Positions 6,253 through 7,689 of a stretch of DNA of 7,689 bases are shown here, piece after piece. The notes below the pieces were generated by a model. It did no database searches. It was given only the letters and a program-made list of their open reading frames with translations, and was not told the origin of the DNA. Both the position numbers and the translations under genes were made by a program. Each line of letters begins with the position of its first letter. Positions within the stretch are counted from its first letter, which is position 1. This DNA comes from Actinomycetes bacterium (lineage in GTDB: Bacteria > Actinomycetota > Actinomycetes > Actinomycetales > Microbacteriaceae): NCBI GenBank assembly GCA_030425055.1, contig JAUHVN010000127.1, positions 1 to 7,689 on the forward strand. The letters are read 5' to 3'.

Positions 6253-6507
6253 TCAGCCCGCCGCGGCGAGCGCTTCATCGTGTCGGCCGCTCGAGTCCCG
6301 GCTCGCGAGGGATCTCAGGCGCCGCAGCGCCCGCCCCTCGACGAGGACGGGGACGTAGTGCCGCAGCCAGGCACCGTCGAATGCGATGAACTCCTCGATG
6401 ACGATGTCGCGAACGACGTGCTCGTCGACCGAGCGGAACCGCGAGGCCAGCCGCGTCACCACGTGCAGCAGTGCCTCGTACTCGGTCGACGGGTTCGTCG
6501 CGCTCAC
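6253..6507 (-). CDS. Small three-helix-bundle-type protein (first of a tandem pair)
   Basis: The 84-aa protein is a paralogue of the next gene downstream. Its core, from VVTRLASRF to YVPVLVEGRALRRLRS (about 16-66), has the same helix pattern and the identical VPVLVE hexamer. A polar tail, RDSSGRHDEALAAAG, follows the core. The start is a GTG at 6507 with only a poorly spaced GAGAG before it, so the true start is uncertain. It lies downstream of the GGDEF gene, separated by a 170-bp gap with repeats and a hairpin. No catalytic residues are recognised, and I see no sign that it is a toxin or antitoxin beyond its small size and tandem arrangement. Confidence 0.62.
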   Translation of the reverse strand: MSATNPSTEYEALLHVVTRLASRFRSVDEHVVRDIVIEEFIAFDGAWLRHYVPVLVEGRALRRLRSLASRDSSGRHDEALAAAG

Positions 6508-6570
6508 GCTCTCAGGATGCGCCTTCGTCGACCGACGCGCAAGGCGCCGGACCGCCGAGCCTCGCGTCCA

Positions 6571-6668
6571 GGTCGGAGATCGCGCCTCCGGTCGGAGCGA
6601 TCACGGCGGATCGTCCGACCGGGCGGCGATTCTCCGACCGGGCTGCGGGGGCGCTGCTCCGACCGGGC
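6571..6668. repeat. Five copies of the word TCCGACC in inverted and direct orientation
   Basis: The word TCCGACC occurs on the plus strand at 6614, 6633 and 6658, each time extended to TCCGACCGGGC. It occurs as its complement GGTCGGA at 6571 and 6590. Start-to-start distances are 19, 24, 19 and 25 bases, a nearly regular pattern arranged around a central hairpin. The array sits in the non-coding gap between the GGDEF gene and the small paralogues. Confidence 0.75.
6588..6622 (-). terminator. Strong hairpin downstream of the GGDEF gene
   Basis: CCGGTCGGA plus CGATC (6588-6602, with one bulged G at 6597) pairs with GATCG plus TCCGACCGG (6609-6622) around a six-base loop. This gives 14 GC-rich pairs. 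It begins 55 bases after the stop of the GGDEF gene and could end or attenuate that transcript. There is no T-run after it, so a role as an RNA processing or stabilising element between operon genes is equally possible. Confidence 0.5.
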
Positions 6669-6677
6669 GATCGCCGC

Positions 6678-7689
6678 TCAGCCGACGGCGCCGACCACGA
6701 CCTCGTTGCCGCCGGCGGATTTGGCGCGGTACATCGCCTGGTCGGCCGCGCGCACGAGGCGATCGAGCGCGAGGGCTCCGTCGCGCGACGCGACGACGAC
6801 CCCCACGCTGGCGCCGAGCACGGCGTCGGGCGCGAGGTCGGCGTAGCCGCCCCGGAGCCGATCGCAGATCCGCTGAGCCATGTCGTGGGCATCCTCGCGG
6901 GTCGGCACGTCGGCGACGACGACGAACTCGTCGCCGCCGTACCGCGAGACGACGTCGCCCTCGCGCACCATCGCGCGCAGGCGACGGCCGACTTCGCGCA
7001 GCACCGCGTCGCCGCAGTGATGGCCGTAGCGGTCGTTGACGGCCTTGAACCCGTCGACATCGACGAAGATGACGGCGATCGTCTCGCTCGTCGCCGCCGG
7101 TGCCGCCTGTTCGAGTGCGCGCCGATTGGGCAGGCCCGTGACTTCGTCGTGCATCGCCGCGTGGGCGAGCCGTGCCTGCAGCCTCATCGTCGCCAGGGCT
7201 TGCGCCGCCTGCCCGGCGAGTGCCTCGGCCAGCGGCGCAGCCTCATGGTCGAACACGCGATCGTGCGAGAAGAACGTGGCGAACGCGCCGAGCACGGTCC
7301 CCTCGCGGTGGATGGGCGCCACCAGGAGCGCCCGGACATCGGCGCGGGCCATGGACTCACTCAGCCCGGGCGCGAGCACCTCGGCCTCGCGCGGCGTGCT
7401 CGCCGTGACGACGCGCGGCGGACGCCCGACGAGCGTGACGAGCGTCTCCGCGCGGACATCGCCGAGCGGAGACCAGCCGGCAACGTTCTCGGCCTCACCG
7501 TCGGGGCCTGTCAGGACGACGTCTGCGTTCTCAGCGCGGTAGGCGTTCGCCGCCGTGTGCGCCAGAGTCGCCGCGAGTTCCCGTTCCCCTGCAGCGGTCG
7601 ACAGCGCGATCGACGCCTCGATGATCAGCGCGAGCCTCGATGCGGTGCGGTCGGCGAGCGCGTACGAGGCGCGCAGCGCGCGCAGTGCC
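6678..7689 (-). CDS. GAF-GGDEF diguanylate cyclase, N-terminus outside the window
   Basis: At least 336 residues are visible, and the frame stays open to the window edge, so the start is missing. A helical segment (about 1-25) leads into a GAF-like sensory domain (about 26-165), recognised by LAATLAHTAANAYRAENADVVL and VRALLVAPIHREGTVLGAFATFF. The GGDEF domain (about 177-336) opens with HDEVTGLPNRRAL and has FVDVDGFKAVNDRYGHHCGD. It carries an exact GGDEF active-site motif at 251-255. An RxxD inhibitory site (REGD, 242-245) lies five residues before it. These features indicate an active cyclase that makes cyclic di-GMP from GTP and is restrained by its product. The GAF ligand cannot be told from sequence. 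No EAL domain follows. The protein appears cytosolic in the visible part; upstream PAS, GAF or membrane segments may exist outside. Confidence 0.9.
   Translation of the reverse strand, partial: ALRALRASYALADRTASRLALIIEASIALSTAAGERELAATLAHTAANAYRAENADVVLTGPDGEAENVAGWSPLGDVRAETLVTLVGRPPRVVTASTPREAEVLAPGLSESMARADVRALLVAPIHREGTVLGAFATFFSHDRVFDHEAAPLAEALAGQAAQALATMRLQARLAHAAMHDEVTGLPNRRALEQAAPAATSETIAVIFVDVDGFKAVNDRYGHHCGDAVLREVGRRLRAMVREGDVVSRYGGDEFVVVADVPTREDAHDMAQRICDRLRGGYADLAPDAVLGASVGVVVASRDGALALDRLVRAADQAMYRAKSAGGNEVVVGAVG

Noticed and set aside
6237..6278. A 14-codon longer start for the second small paralogue
   Set aside because: It would overlap the upstream paralogue, adds only basic residues, and the ATG at 6236 has a well-placed GGAG.
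6512..6604. A 30-aa minus-strand frame starting at GTG 6604, ending four bases before the start of the small paralogue; considered as a leader peptide
   Set aside because: Its start lies inside the hairpin, the ribosome site is weak, and the same frame is open far upstream as a shadow of the GGDEF gene.
6571..6668. CRISPR array
   Set aside because: The repeats are only 7-11 bases, occur in both orientations, and leave no spacers of normal length.

Overview
The window is very GC-rich, with tightly packed genes, overlapping stop/start codons and strongly GC3-biased codons. It looks like an actinobacterium, most probably a Microbacteriaceae-type organism. That placement is inference from base composition and protein style; no rRNA or tRNA gene is present to confirm it.

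Left half (1-4530) is a phenylacetate (paa) catabolic segment. A TetR-family regulator on the + strand (74-697) converges on a minus-strand operon read paaF-like enoyl-CoA hydratase, then paaH-like 3-hydroxyacyl-CoA dehydrogenase, then paaZ (bifunctional hydratase/aldehyde dehydrogenase). The operon is translationally coupled: the first junction is a 4-nt ATGA overlap and the second a 1-nt TGATG overlap. The same 12-bp palindrome GAACGATCGTTC occurs just upstream of the regulator and just upstream of paaF. One regulator therefore probably controls itself, this operon and perhaps a divergent gene left of the window. PaaZ opens the oxepin-CoA ring and oxidises the resulting semialdehyde; PaaF- and PaaH-type enzymes carry out the beta-oxidation-like steps on the dehydroadipyl-CoA branch. 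The early genes (phenylacetyl-CoA ligase, epoxidase paaABCDE, isomerase paaG, thiolase paaJ) are not in the window. A 125-bp convergent gap (698-822) holds a large, perfectly matched inverted repeat with a second palindrome in its loop.

Right half (4531-7689) is also entirely minus-strand and less conventional. From right to left it holds a GAF-GGDEF diguanylate cyclase cut by the window edge, a 170-bp gap with five copies of a 7-bp word and a strong hairpin, and two adjacent small paralogous proteins sharing a VPVLVE core. Next come a zinc-ribbon plus PD-(D/E)XK/DUF559-like putative nuclease and a very short AAA+ ATPase that keeps Walker A and B but lacks the usual sensor-1 Asn and arginine-finger segment. 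The ATPase lies directly upstream of the paaF promoter region.

No insertion sequence, CRISPR array, tRNA or rRNA is visible. Apart from the PaaZ, PaaH, PaaF, TetR and GGDEF proteins, whose active-site residues line up well, assignments are at the domain or family level only.
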